From the NCBI GenBank assembly GCA_035602605.1, contig DATNLZ010000105.1, forward strand, positions 1-64,000: a stretch of 64,000 nucleotides of DNA, in the 5' to 3' direction. A model generated the notes under the pieces. It ran no database searches. It was not told the DNA's origin and saw only the letters and a program-made list of their open reading frames with translations. Shown here piece by piece: positions 52,007 to 60,993 of the stretch. The stretch's first letter is position 1. Each line of letters opens with the position of its first letter. The position numbers and the translations under genes are program-made. The stretch is from DASQHY01 sp035602605 (GTDB taxonomy: Bacteria > Acidobacteriota > Terriglobia > Acidiferrales > UBA7541).

Positions 52007-53089
52007 ATGAAAACCGTCCAGCAGCCTGTCGCAACCTCTGGTGACCGTCTTACTACGGTGCTGTTTTACGCCGTGCTTTTTCTGCTGGCGTACCTGGTGT
52101 TTCGCATCTTTGAGCCGTTTCTGGTGCCCCTCGGTTGGGCTGTGGTTCTCGTGGTTTTCTTTTATCCTTTGCAGGCGCGCCTCGAGCCGCGTTTGGGAAA
52201 ATCACGCGCCGCATTTGTGAGCACAGCCGGAGTTGCGCTGATTCTGGTTCTGCCAAGCCTCGCGTTGCTCTCCACGTTTGTGCGCGAGGGCTTAGATGCC
52301 TCGCGCGGAATCGAGCGCGCCGTGGTTGACGGGCAGATGGCGAGCATCACGCGCCTGTGGACTTGGGTAACGCAACACGCTCCAGCAGCCGCTGCTTCAG
52401 GCGGGATCGCTGATCTTCCCACTCTCGTGCGCGGCTGGAGCGCGCGCGTCGCCGAATTTCTGGCTGCCAGATTGGGAACGGTACTGAGAAATGTGCTGGC
52501 GATATTGTTTGATCTGTTTGTGACGATTTTCGCGCTCTTCTACATTTTTCGAGATGCTGATGCGATCGTGAGGGTGATGCGCGGTTTGCTCCCTCTCGAA
52601 CAGGAGCATCGCGAAAAAATGATCGGCGAGGCGCGCGATTTGATTTTTGCCAGCGTGACCACCAGCCTGATCATCGCGGCCATTCAGGGTACCCTCGGCG
52701 GTATCGCGTTTGCTTTGGTGCGCCTGCCCACACCATTTTTCTGGGGGGTCTGTATGGCTTTTTTTTCGCTTGTGCCGGTGATTGGTTCGGGGCTGATCTT
52801 TGTCCCCGCTGCCCTTTGGCTGGCGTTTACCGGGCATTGGGGCAAAGCCCTTATTCTGGTCGCGGTCTGCGCCGGTGTGTCCACCGTCGTGGACAGCTTG
52901 TTGCGCCCCATTCTGTTAAGTGGCCGCGCACAGTTGAGCGGTCTAGTGGTATTCATCAGCGTGATCGGGGGCGTGGAAGTATTTGGGGTGCTGGGATTGG
53001 TTTTGGGTCCCATCGTTCTGGCCACCGCCGCTGGACTCCTGGACGTTTACATTAAGGAGCGCGAAGCCTCAGCGCCAGCTGGGGTTTAA
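52007..53089 (+). CDS. AI-2E family transporter (YdiK/TqsA-like)
   Basis: A 360-residue membrane protein of the AI-2 exporter (DUF20) family. About seven to eight helices are present; the family pattern includes a soluble helical part after helix 3 and the C-terminal GVEVFGVLGLVLGPIVLA. Members export signalling molecules or ions; the substrate here is unknown. ATG 52007 begins with a short hydrophilic leader. It is divergent from the MFS gene and upstream of the Lon-like protease. Confidence 0.9.
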   Translation: MKTVQQPVATSGDRLTTVLFYAVLFLLAYLVFRIFEPFLVPLGWAVVLVVFFYPLQARLEPRLGKSRAAFVSTAGVALILVLPSLALLSTFVREGLDASRGIERAVVDGQMASITRLWTWVTQHAPAAAASGGIADLPTLVRGWSARVAEFLAARLGTVLRNVLAILFDLFVTIFALFYIFRDADAIVRVMRGLLPLEQEHREKMIGEARDLIFASVTTSLIIAAIQGTLGGIAFALVRLPTPFFWGVCMAFFSLVPVIGSGLIFVPAALWLAFTGHWGKALILVAVCAGVSTVVDSLLRPILLSGRAQLSGLVVFISVIGGVEVFGVLGLVLGPIVLATAAGLLDVYIKEREASAPAGV

Positions 53090-53175
53090 AGCTGCACTGG
53101 CATCTATGTAACCTGCTCCGCGCTTTTTCGAGCCTTTGACGATGGCTGTGCTAAAGTAACGCGCTGCAGCGATTT

Positions 53176-55632
53176 ATGACCACGAAGATTGCCATTCCGC
53201 CGGCCGAACTTACTTCGGAGAAGCTGCGCTGGCGCTGCGATCCCCTACGCATCCCATTTGCCACCACCGCTCAAGCCGAGCCGCGCGAGGGAATCATCGG
53301 ACAGTCGCGCGCGGTGCGTGCTCTGAAGATGGGCGTAGAGCTGTCGGCGCCCGGCTATAACATTTTCGTCTGCGGCCTGGCCGGCACCAGCCGCGGGGGC
53401 ATGATTTCGCGGATGATCGAGGAAATTCAGCCGACCACCAAGGAATCGCTCGACCGCTGCTACGTCAACAATTTCAAAAGTGCCGACCGGCCGCGGCTGC
53501 TGTCGCTCGGCCGCGGTCAGGCCAACGCTTTCAAAAAAGACATGCAATCGGGCATTGAATTTTTGCGCCGCCGCATTCCTCAGGTTTTTGAAGGCGAGCC
53601 GTTTCAGCGGCAGAAAGGGAGAATTGTCGATCGCTTCACGACTCGTGAAAAAGAGCTCATGGACGATTTCACGCGGCGCATCGCGCGCGACCAGTTTGCC
53701 CTGGGGCACATGCAAGTGGGAGCGGTGGCGCTGCCCGAGATTTTCCCGGTACTCGAAGGGCAAATGGTTCCTATTGAGGACATCACAAAATTAGTTCATG
53801 AAGGCAAACTGGAAACACCGGTTGCCGAGGAAATCGAGCGAAAGTACGAGCAATTCCGCCAGGAATTCACCGTGGTATACCGCAAGACACTGACGCTGTC
53901 CCGGGAACTCGCCAGCGAGCTGAGCTACCTCGAACAGGAAGCAGCGTCGGTGCTGGTAGACGGTGTGATCGAGGAGCTGAAGGAAAAATATCCAGGCCCC
54001 AGCGTGGCCGAATATCTAGAGGAAGTGCGCCATCACCTGCTCGACAACCTCGATCCCTTCAAGGAACGAGAGGGTGAAGAGGAGCAGGCCCCGTCCAACT
54101 CGCCGGACGGCGCGATGATGCGCGGTGCCGCGAGCGAGCGCGATCCCTTCCGAGTTTATGGCGTGAACGTACTACTGGCGCACAATGATGATGACGCTGG
54201 TCCCATCATTTTTGAAACGACGCCTACCTACGCGAATCTCTTCGGTACCATCCAGAGAAGCTACGACTCGCGAGGGGGCTGGAATTCCGACTTCATGGAC
54301 CTGCGTGGTGGCTCGATTCTGCGCGCCGACGGCGGGTTCCTGATTATGTACGCGATGGACACGCTCACCGAGCCTGGAGTGTGGCGCACCTTGAAGCGCA
54401 CCTTGAACCACAGCCGTCTGGAAATTCAACCCATCGACATGTTTTTCGCCTTTGGAACGTCAGGGCTGAAACCAGAGCCGATTGAAATCAGCGTGAAAAT
54501 TATTCTGATCGGCGACCGCGATATGTACGAGCTCTTATACGCGTACGAAGAAGACTTCCGCAAGATTTTCAAGGTACGCGCCGAATTCGACGAAGAAATG
54601 TTGATGACCGAAGAAGTGATTTCTGAATATGGCGGGCGTCTGCGAAAACTTAGCGAAGCTGAAGGACTGTGCCCCTTTGACCGCAGCGCGGTAGCCGCGA
54701 TGCTGGAATACGGAGTGCGCAAGGCCGGGCGGCGCAACAAAGTGACGTCGCGTTTCGTGGACATTGCCGATCTGGCGCGCGAAGCGTGCTACGCGGCACG
54801 CGGAGAAAAGGCCGGCCTGGTCACCGCCGAGCACGTACGCGCCGCTCTTGACTCGAAGATCGAGCGTCACAACCTGATTGAAACCAAAATCCGAGAGATG
54901 ATCGACGAGGGGACTCTATTAATCGATGCCTCGGGTTCGCGTACTGGACAGCTCAACGGATTAAGCGTGCTGGAAATTGGTGGCTATGCCTTTGGCAAAC
55001 CGGTTCGCATTACGGCATCGGCGGCGCTCGGTAAATCCGGACTCATCAACATCGAACGCGAAGCCAACCTTAGCGGCCGCTTTCACGATAAAGGGATGCA
55101 GATCATCGCCGGATATCTGCGATCGAAATTCGCGCAGGATAAGCCTTTGTCACTGGCCGCCAGCATCTGCTTCGAGCAATCGTATTCCGGCGTGGATGGA
55201 GACAGCGCCAGCTCAACCGAGGTGTACGCGCTGCTTTCCGCCCTGTCCGGTCTGCCGCTGCGTCAGGATATCGCCGTGACCGGCTCGGTGAATCAGAAGG
55301 GTGACATTCAATGCATCGGCGGGGTGAATCAAAAGATCGAGGGCTTCTTCGATGTGTGCCGCCTCAAGGGTTTGACCGGGACGCAAGGCGTGATGATTCC
55401 GGCGGAAAATGTTGAGGACCTGATGCTGCGGGAGGATGTGGTTGAGGCTGTGGCTGCCGGACAATTTCACATCCACCCGGTTGCCAGCATCGAGCAGGGG
55501 ATCGAAATTCTGACAGGTGTGGCTGCTGGGCAGCGCGGATCTGACGGCAGGTTCGAACCCCATACATGTTTCGCGCTCGTCGACGCGCGACTCCGCGATA
55601 TGGCCCAAACCCTCAAAGAATACCAGTCCTAG
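53176..55632 (+). CDS. Lon-like (LonB/YcbZ-type) ATP-dependent protease
   Basis: An 818-residue protein. The N-terminal AAA part starts with REGIIGQSRAVRALKMGVEL and has a degenerate Walker A (GLAGTSRGG, no Lys-Ser/Thr), as often in this group. A middle region contains FLIMYAMDTLTEPGVWRTLK, and the C-terminal S16 peptidase domain has the catalytic Ser677 in GDSASS and Lys720 in VNQKIEG. The 43-residue spacing equals that of E. coli Lon (Ser679, Lys722). It should degrade misfolded proteins. There is no signal peptide or membrane helix. Confidence 0.9.
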   Translation: MTTKIAIPPAELTSEKLRWRCDPLRIPFATTAQAEPREGIIGQSRAVRALKMGVELSAPGYNIFVCGLAGTSRGGMISRMIEEIQPTTKESLDRCYVNNFKSADRPRLLSLGRGQANAFKKDMQSGIEFLRRRIPQVFEGEPFQRQKGRIVDRFTTREKELMDDFTRRIARDQFALGHMQVGAVALPEIFPVLEGQMVPIEDITKLVHEGKLETPVAEEIERKYEQFRQEFTVVYRKTLTLSRELASELSYLEQEAASVLVDGVIEELKEKYPGPSVAEYLEEVRHHLLDNLDPFKEREGEEEQAPSNSPDGAMMRGAASERDPFRVYGVNVLLAHNDDDAGPIIFETTPTYANLFGTIQRSYDSRGGWNSDFMDLRGGSILRADGGFLIMYAMDTLTEPGVWRTLKRTLNHSRLEIQPIDMFFAFGTSGLKPEPIEISVKIILIGDRDMYELLYAYEEDFRKIFKVRAEFDEEMLMTEEVISEYGGRLRKLSEAEGLCPFDRSAVAAMLEYGVRKAGRRNKVTSRFVDIADLAREACYAARGEKAGLVTAEHVRAALDSKIERHNLIETKIREMIDEGTLLIDASGSRTGQLNGLSVLEIGGYAFGKPVRITASAALGKSGLINIEREANLSGRFHDKGMQIIAGYLRSKFAQDKPLSLAASICFEQSYSGVDGDSASSTEVYALLSALSGLPLRQDIAVTGSVNQKGDIQCIGGVNQKIEGFFDVCRLKGLTGTQGVMIPAENVEDLMLREDVVEAVAAGQFHIHPVASIEQGIEILTGVAAGQRGSDGRFEPHTCFALVDARLRDMAQTLKEYQS

Positions 55633-55704
55633 ACTGAAAAAAGTTTAGAGGAATCGGCTTCCCTTCCTTCCGCAAAAAACCCTTTAGACACCCTTGTTCC
55701 CGAT

Positions 55705-56805
55705 TCACGGTTGCGCAGCCGGTGCAACATAACCCCAGCGATGATTGACTCGATAAGCGGGCTGTCCAATGGAAGGGATCGTCGATGGTTCCGACGCCTC
55801 CACCACACGTACTTCAATCTTGTGAAACTGGCCATCATGTTGCGGTCGAAAGCCGAGACTATATTGATGACGCAGGAGCGACGCCAATTGCGAAAAAATT
55901 CCAGCGAAGTCGTTTGACTTTTTAGGAAAAAAAGCCTGGCCTCCCGTGGATGCAGCGATTTCTTTCAGGGTGCTATCGGCCTCCTCGAAAGCCGCCAAGG
56001 TATTCGGGTTCAGCGCAGAAGGCGGGGCTTTCTTTTTCTTGCCTGACGTTGGCGGCGGAGAGCGAAGCTCGCCACCAAGGGAGACGGGCAGAATCACAAC
56101 TTCGCCGGAGCGAAGTTGTGTCTCGAGTTTTTCCCAGTGCCCGGGCTCGGAAGTATCCAGACCGGTGGAAAGCAAAACAATCGCTTTCTTGCCGGGAAGA
56201 GCGGCAAGCCAGCCGAGAGCGGTCTCGAGCGATTCGAACAGATTCAGTTGGGCCATTCCAAGGTTGTAGCGAAGGCCGGCGATCGCGTCTCCGACGTGTT
56301 GCTTGTCGGTAGTGAAATTAACCAGCGGATGGGCCCCCTGGTCGTAACCGGCCAGCGCCACAACGTCATTAGGCGCAAGGCCTCGCAGCAAAGAGTACGC
56401 GGCTTGCAGATGCTCGCGCTCGAGAAAATAAACGCTCGGCCCTACTTCCACCAGGATCAGTACCTGGGCGGGGTCGTCGATGGAAGCGAAGTTGGTGATG
56501 GGCTGTTCGACACCATTGTCGGAGACACGAAAATTTTCTCGCTTAAGATTAACGGCGAGGTGTCCTTGAGCGTCAGTCACGGCAACGCCGACATTGACCA
56601 CTTCGACGTGGGTTTCGATGCGCGATGGGGAGTCCTGAGTAGATTGTGCGAGAGTCGCCGAAGTCGCCGCCGCGAGCAAAACAATAGCGGGTAGTCTGGC
56701 AATCAACGGTACAGCCGCGTGCTGCGGAGCGATGGAACGTCGGGTCACGTGCGAGACTTTAGCGCAGTTACTGCGAAGCGGGCTTCGCCGCAGCCGCGCC
56801 GGCAT
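55705..56805 (-). CDS. VWFA-related acidobacterial-type exported protein
   Basis: A protein of 347-366 residues. The signal peptide (LIARLPAIVLLAAATSATLAQ) is followed by a strand-rich domain (VVNVGVAVTDAQGHLAVNLKR, FRVSDNGVEQPI) and a von Willebrand factor A-like fold with AQVLILVEVG and KKAIVLLSTGLDTSE. The classical MIDAS DxSxS is altered to VEVGPS, so metal binding may be lost. The ATG at 56805 overlaps the previous gene by 38 bp; a GTG at 56748 directly before the signal peptide is an alternative. This family is especially abundant in Acidobacteriota. Confidence 0.85.
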   Translation of the reverse strand: MPARLRRSPLRSNCAKVSHVTRRSIAPQHAAVPLIARLPAIVLLAAATSATLAQSTQDSPSRIETHVEVVNVGVAVTDAQGHLAVNLKRENFRVSDNGVEQPITNFASIDDPAQVLILVEVGPSVYFLEREHLQAAYSLLRGLAPNDVVALAGYDQGAHPLVNFTTDKQHVGDAIAGLRYNLGMAQLNLFESLETALGWLAALPGKKAIVLLSTGLDTSEPGHWEKLETQLRSGEVVILPVSLGGELRSPPPTSGKKKKAPPSALNPNTLAAFEEADSTLKEIAASTGGQAFFPKKSNDFAGIFSQLASLLRHQYSLGFRPQHDGQFHKIEVRVVEASEPSTIPSIGQPAYRVNHRWGYVAPAAQP

Positions 56806-57643
56806 TTTTGGGAGTGGTCAGGTAGCCCACGGCATGATCTTTGGCGACGCTGAAAACGACGACCTCATACAGCTCGCGACCAGCGCCGCCGGCATTTACG
56901 TAAAACTGAATCGGTTCATTCGCGCTGCGATCTTTCTTCTCGATGGCTTTATCATCGGCAAACACGGTCATGGTGTAGCGCTGCTTCTTGGCATCCGCTT
57001 TATTGAGCGCGAGCTGGACTGGGCCGACGCGCTGGGGACTTTTTGATTTTTGCAGGTCGAATTCGAAGATGTTGCGCTCACCGCGGCGCCTGAGCACATC
57101 GAGATCTTCACGATTGCGAGCGATCAGTCCGCTCATCACGCCGGCGTCCCCAATGACGCGCTCGAGCTTGCCCTTGGTGGCTTCGAGGTCGGTTTTGGTG
57201 GCTTCAATTTCTTTTTTCGCACCACCGACTTCGCTGGCCACATATCCAATTTTTTCTTCGCTCTCCTGCTTCACCTTGCCGAGTTGCTCGCTGAGCCGTT
57301 CATCGCTGGTTTTTTGCGCCTTGCGGATCGACTCAGCACGGCTAGCGGCCTGGGCCAGCTCCGTGCGGGTCATGCCGAGCTTTTGCTCCGTGCCTTCTAC
57401 GTGGGCCTTCAACTCGGCGATGCGCGCGTTGGCTTGGTCCAGTTGAGCGGAGAGGACATTGGCCTTCTCGGAGGACTTGCTGAGGTCAGCCTCGAGCCGG
57501 GCACGTTCGGCATACCCGCCATAAGCGAGAAGGGCCAGCAGCACAAACAAAACAATTACGGACAGCAGCACCCAGCGCGGAGTAGACGCGGTTTCATAAG
57601 GATAGGATTCGCGTTCCTCGGGGATGTTCGGCGACAAGCTCAT
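56768..57643 (-). CDS. Membrane-anchored coiled-coil protein
   Basis: A 291-residue protein with one N-terminal membrane helix (about 24-44), a long coiled coil (about 45-180, heptad-like with many Glu/Lys/Ala) and a beta-rich C-terminal domain (QRVGPVQLALNKADAKKQRYTM and YEVVVFSVAKDHAVGYLTTP). It has no enzyme motif. AGGAGG precedes ATG 57643. The gene overlaps the VWA gene, suggesting a shared transcript and possibly a shared envelope role. No established family is recognised. Confidence 0.78.
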   Translation of the reverse strand: MSLSPNIPEERESYPYETASTPRWVLLSVIVLFVLLALLAYGGYAERARLEADLSKSSEKANVLSAQLDQANARIAELKAHVEGTEQKLGMTRTELAQAASRAESIRKAQKTSDERLSEQLGKVKQESEEKIGYVASEVGGAKKEIEATKTDLEATKGKLERVIGDAGVMSGLIARNREDLDVLRRRGERNIFEFDLQKSKSPQRVGPVQLALNKADAKKQRYTMTVFADDKAIEKKDRSANEPIQFYVNAGGAGRELYEVVVFSVAKDHAVGYLTTPKNAGAAAAKPASQ

Positions 57644-57720
57644 CGGGCCTCCTGAGATTCTGCTGCGACGGGTTGAACCGCAACTCCAGCAGCTGTGAAT
57701 TATCTCGCGACGCCCTGGGG

Positions 57721-57768
57721 ATGTCTACTTTCGGATGGCGAATGTTTCAAGAGTTGCGCTATGGGCGG
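57721..57768 (+). pseudogene. Possible N-terminal remnant of an ADOP-type permease
   Basis: Sixteen codons (ATG at 57721) read MSTFGWRMFQELRYGR. MFQELRYG is the usual opening of ADOP/FtsX-like permeases. The similarity ends abruptly where the reverse-strand queF coding region begins. Chance is possible for such a short match. Confidence 0.3.
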
Positions 57769-58148
57769 CGTCGAGGCCAGCGAGCCTCAACGGTGGTGGT
57801 GAGGCCGCCGCGAGCAGTAAATTCGCCGCGAATCATGCACCACTCGGGGCGAGTGGCTTCGACAATGTCACGCAGGATGCGGTTAACCGCATTTTCATAA
57901 AAAATTCCCAGGTTGCGATACGACAACAGGTACAGCTTCAGGGCTTTCAGCTCCAAGCAAAGTTTTCTCGGGCTATATTGAATTGTGATCGTACCGTAAT
58001 CCGGCATGCCGGTCTTGGGGCAGACTGAGGTGTACTCCGGGTAGCGCGTGGTGATTTCGTAGCCAGGAAATTGATTGGGCCACGTGTCGAGTTTGGGCAG
58101 CTTGGCATCAACTCCGGCGCGGGCATGTTCGGCGGTGTAATCGGGCAT
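57759..58148 (-). CDS. queF: NADPH-dependent 7-cyano-7-deazaguanine (preQ0) reductase
   Basis: A 129-residue unimodular (YkvM-type) QueF that reduces preQ0 to preQ1 in queuosine synthesis. The catalytic Cys43 and Asp50 lie in SVCPKTGMPDYG, and ELKALKLYLLSYRNLGIFYE is the NADPH/substrate helix. ATG 58148 follows GAGGAG. The other queuosine genes (queC, queD, queE, tgt) are not in the window. Confidence 0.96.
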   Translation of the reverse strand: MPDYTAEHARAGVDAKLPKLDTWPNQFPGYEITTRYPEYTSVCPKTGMPDYGTITIQYSPRKLCLELKALKLYLLSYRNLGIFYENAVNRILRDIVEATRPEWCMIRGEFTARGGLTTTVEARWPRRRP

Positions 58149-58259
58149 GTTCGCTCCTCGGCGCTATTCTACAATGGGAGCGGGCGCGTCGGAAAAAACG
58201 CGAATTGATCAAATATTAACATTGGCGTAAGCTCAGGGAGCCACCCCCTTCTGGGAGAG

Positions 58260-58622
58260 GTGAAATTGATTTGTCCTCGTTGCGGTGGACGTGATTGCTG
58301 GCGCTCAAAGCGGCGAAAGTTTTTGGATTACGTCGCTTCGGTCGCAGGCGCTCTTCCTTGGCGCTGCCGGGCATGTCAACAAAGGTTTTACGCGTGGACG
58401 GTACCGTTCCGCTATCTTTTTTACACGCATTGTTCGCGTTGCGGGAATCTTGAGTTGCAGCGCGTCTCACGGGAATTCGTTCCCCCCAGTATGATCTCAT
58501 GGTTAGGGCACATTCTGCAGATTCCAGCGCGTCGCTGCGACCCTTGCCGGCACAACTTTTTCTCCATATTATCGCGCCACCCCAAAGCAAGCCGTGTTCG
58601 CACGCGGCCCGCGGCCGACTAG
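58260..58622 (+). CDS. Zinc-ribbon protein, 120 residues
   Basis: A small protein with four CxxC pairs in two ribbon-like units: CPRC ... CRAC (residues about 5-40) and CSRC ... CDPC (about 58-92). Basic residues are frequent, and a hydrophobic patch (PFRYLFYTHC) lies between the units. GTG 58260 is used with GGGAG just upstream. A role in nucleic-acid binding is possible but not shown. It lies between queF and tRNA-Glu. Confidence 0.6.
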   Translation: MKLICPRCGGRDCWRSKRRKFLDYVASVAGALPWRCRACQQRFYAWTVPFRYLFYTHCSRCGNLELQRVSREFVPPSMISWLGHILQIPARRCDPCRHNFFSILSRHPKASRVRTRPAAD

Positions 58623-58691
58623 CCAGAATCGCTACTCCATTTGGTGACAACGCGTGCCAGTGGCCGGATCAAGTTGGAATTAAAAGAAACT

Positions 58692-58767
58692 TGGTAGCGC
58701 TAACGGGATTCGAACCCGTGTTTTCGCCGTGAGAGGGCGACGTCCTGGACCCCTAGACGATAGCGCC
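58692..58767 (-). tRNA. tRNA-Glu (anticodon CTC)
   Basis: The minus strand folds as a cloverleaf: acceptor GGCGCTA/TAGCGCT (terminal G-U pair), anticodon stem TCGCC/GGCGA with loop CTCTCAC (anticodon CTC), T loop TTCGAAT. Discriminator A and CCA are encoded at 58692-58695. Confidence 0.96.
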
Positions 58768-58814
58768 AGAGATGAGAATTTTACCACTTCCACGCTCGCG
58801 TGCCCACCAACTCA

Positions 58815-59522
58815 TCAAACGCTTTCCACTTTAAGGTCGAGGAACGTACCAATGTCGCGCAAAACGCTTAGAAACATCGCGTCGGTGAGCCGGCCGGTCT
58901 GCGTGTTTTGCTGGCTGGGATGGTAGGAGCCGAACAATCGCGGAAGCGGGCCGGGAAGAATGGCAACAGCACCGTGAGAAAAAAGGTAGGCGCCGCGTGA
59001 TGCAATGAATCTTCGGGTCTTTAGGATTGCCAGATAGCCGTCCCAGGCGATTCGGCCGAGCGCAAGAATTGCGCGAGGACCGAGCAACCCAAGCTCGCGC
59101 TCCAGGTACTCGCCACAGTTGGCCGCCTCCGAAGGAAGAGGTTTGTTATCGGGAGGCGCGCAGCGAGCTGTAGCAGCAATGTAAGCATTTTGCAGGAGCA
59201 GGCCATCACCGGCGTGGGTGGACGTTGGCTGATTGGCGAAGCCGGCGCGGTGCAGCAGGCGAAAAAGAAAATCACCGGAACGATCACCAGTAAACGCTCG
59301 GCCAGTGCGATTGCCGCCGTGCGCCGCGGGCGCCAAGCCAAGAATAAGAAGCTTGGCGTGCGCATCGCCGAAGCCAGGGACCGGGCGTCCCCAATACGTC
59401 CAATCGCGATAAGCGCGCCGCTTGGTGTGCGCTACGCGCTCGCGATACTCAACCAGACGAGGGCAGCGCCGGCACGCGATGATCTCTTGGTTTAACAGCG
59501 CCAGCGCACTTTCGATTTTCAC
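58815..59522 (-). CDS. Uracil-DNA glycosylase, family 5 (UDGb) type
   Basis: A 235-residue DNA-repair enzyme that removes uracil and related deaminated bases. CRRCPRLVEYR gives the first Fe-S cysteines. The catalytic/uracil-binding motif is LGLAPAAHGGNRTGRAFTGD, with Ala in place of the family 4 acidic residue, as in family 5. The C-terminal motif is FGSYHPSQQNTQTGRL. Four Cys expected for a 4Fe-4S cluster are seen (two in CRRC, ARC, NCG). The gene stands alone downstream of tRNA-Glu on the same strand. Confidence 0.92.
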   Translation of the reverse strand: MKIESALALLNQEIIACRRCPRLVEYRERVAHTKRRAYRDWTYWGRPVPGFGDAHAKLLILGLAPAAHGGNRTGRAFTGDRSGDFLFRLLHRAGFANQPTSTHAGDGLLLQNAYIAATARCAPPDNKPLPSEAANCGEYLERELGLLGPRAILALGRIAWDGYLAILKTRRFIASRGAYLFSHGAVAILPGPLPRLFGSYHPSQQNTQTGRLTDAMFLSVLRDIGTFLDLKVESV

Positions 59523-59655
59523 AGCCTCACTTTACCTCGCAGCCGCTTCAACTGGTCTCGGCAGCGCTTCCTCATACCGACAGAATACTTTGGGTTTCGA
59601 CAATCTTCCAGCGAAGGCCAGTTTAAAGCCCGAGCGATCGCTGATTTTGCAAGAT

Positions 59656-60993
59656 TCACAGGGGCAGGCGCAGCGTCGCGCGGCATCCGCGCGCATCACG
59701 CCGATTTTCCAGTGTCAGTGTGCCGCCATGGGCTTCTGCAATCTGGCGACTAAGAACCAAGCCGATGCCGGATCCACCCTGCTTGGTTGTAAAGAAAGGC
59801 ACAAACAGGTTGGAACTATTGGGGAGACCGGGTCCCTCATCGGTCACCCACACATGAATGTTCTTTCCATTTTTTGTCCAGCCAACTTGAACGAGCCCAC
59901 CGGTTTCGAGCGATGCATCGGCAGCATTATGGAAAAGATTGATAAGAAGCTGATCAAGCTGATCGCCGTCGGCAGAGATCGACAGCGGAGGCCCCTCGAC
60001 AATTTGAAGCGCCAGGCGGGTCTCCAAAATGGCCACGCGATGGATCCAATCGCGCACATCGACCGGGGCCAATGTCGGCTGCGGCAAACGCGCCAAGCGC
60101 GCGTACGCGGCCATGAAGCGGCCGAGAGCTTCAGAACGTGAACGAATAATGCCGAGACCCTGGCGCACGTCGTCCATCCATTCGGACAAGCCGGCTTCCG
60201 GCCATGACTTTTTCGCGGTGCCTTGTACCACCTGGCTTTCGAGACTTTGCGCAACCGATTGAATGGGCGCGAGAGAATTATTGAGTTCATGCCCGAGTAC
60301 TCGGATCAATCGCTGCCAGGCCTGGCGCTCTTCGTCGCGAAGGGCGCGGCTCAGGTCGGTGAGCACGACCAGCTGATGCGGCAAGCCTCCTTGACGAAAG
60401 CTGCCGCGGCGCATTCCCCAGCGCCCGGAACTGCCTGGAAAACTCATCTCCAGCATGCGAGCCGGCTCGCCCTCGAGGCAACGCGCCAGGCCGAGCTCCT
60501 CCGCGGTAAGGCCGAGACACCGCTCCGAAGGGCGGCCCAGCAGCCGCTCAGCCGCGCGATTCACGAGACGCAGCTTTTGCTCATTGTCAAAAGTAAACAC
60601 GGCGACATCTATTTCCTCCATAACGGTCCGCAGCAGGGCGGTCGCTTCCAGCGCGCCGAGCCGCTGCGAGCGCAGCGTCGAGCTCAATGCGTTGACCTCG
60701 CGCATCACTTCGCCCAGCGCGTCATCAAAGCGAGCCCCCCGCGCGCGCATGGAAAAGTCTTCTTCGCGCATGGCGGCCAGCAAATTGGAAAGTGTTTGCA
60801 AAGAAAATACAACGCGGCTGCGCAGTGAGCTGGCAAAGCCGATCCAGAAGCACAGGATCAGGATCGTGAGAGTCCACGCAAGCCTGGTCGAATAGTCTCC
60901 GGTCCAGAGCAATAGCAGGGCAATGATCGAGCCCGGCAGCCCCGCGGCCAGGGCTAAAAGCTGGACGCGGCGTTCGTGGTTGAGTTCCTTCAT
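59656..60993 (-). CDS. Sensor histidine kinase (NtrB/NtrY type)
   Basis: A 445-residue membrane kinase. Two N-terminal helices (about 12-30, 33-52), a HAMP-like linker (REEDFSMRARGARFDDALGEV), a PAS domain (about 110-215, FTFDNEQKLRLVNRAAERLLG), the phosphorylated His in VLGHELNNSLAPI, and the ATPase domain with DEGPGLPN and GSGIGLVLSRQIAEAHGG are present. It begins inside the stop of the regulator gene (4-bp overlap), so the pair is translationally coupled. The signal sensed is unknown; there is almost no periplasmic domain. Confidence 0.94.
   Translation of the reverse strand: MKELNHERRVQLLALAAGLPGSIIALLLLWTGDYSTRLAWTLTILILCFWIGFASSLRSRVVFSLQTLSNLLAAMREEDFSMRARGARFDDALGEVMREVNALSSTLRSQRLGALEATALLRTVMEEIDVAVFTFDNEQKLRLVNRAAERLLGRPSERCLGLTAEELGLARCLEGEPARMLEMSFPGSSGRWGMRRGSFRQGGLPHQLVVLTDLSRALRDEERQAWQRLIRVLGHELNNSLAPIQSVAQSLESQVVQGTAKKSWPEAGLSEWMDDVRQGLGIIRSRSEALGRFMAAYARLARLPQPTLAPVDVRDWIHRVAILETRLALQIVEGPPLSISADGDQLDQLLINLFHNAADASLETGGLVQVGWTKNGKNIHVWVTDEGPGLPNSSNLFVPFFTTKQGGSGIGLVLSRQIAEAHGGTLTLENRRDARGCRATLRLPL

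Noticed and set aside
58149..58259. preQ1 riboswitch before queF
   Set aside because: The leader is short and lacks the characteristic preQ1 aptamer hairpin and A-rich tail.
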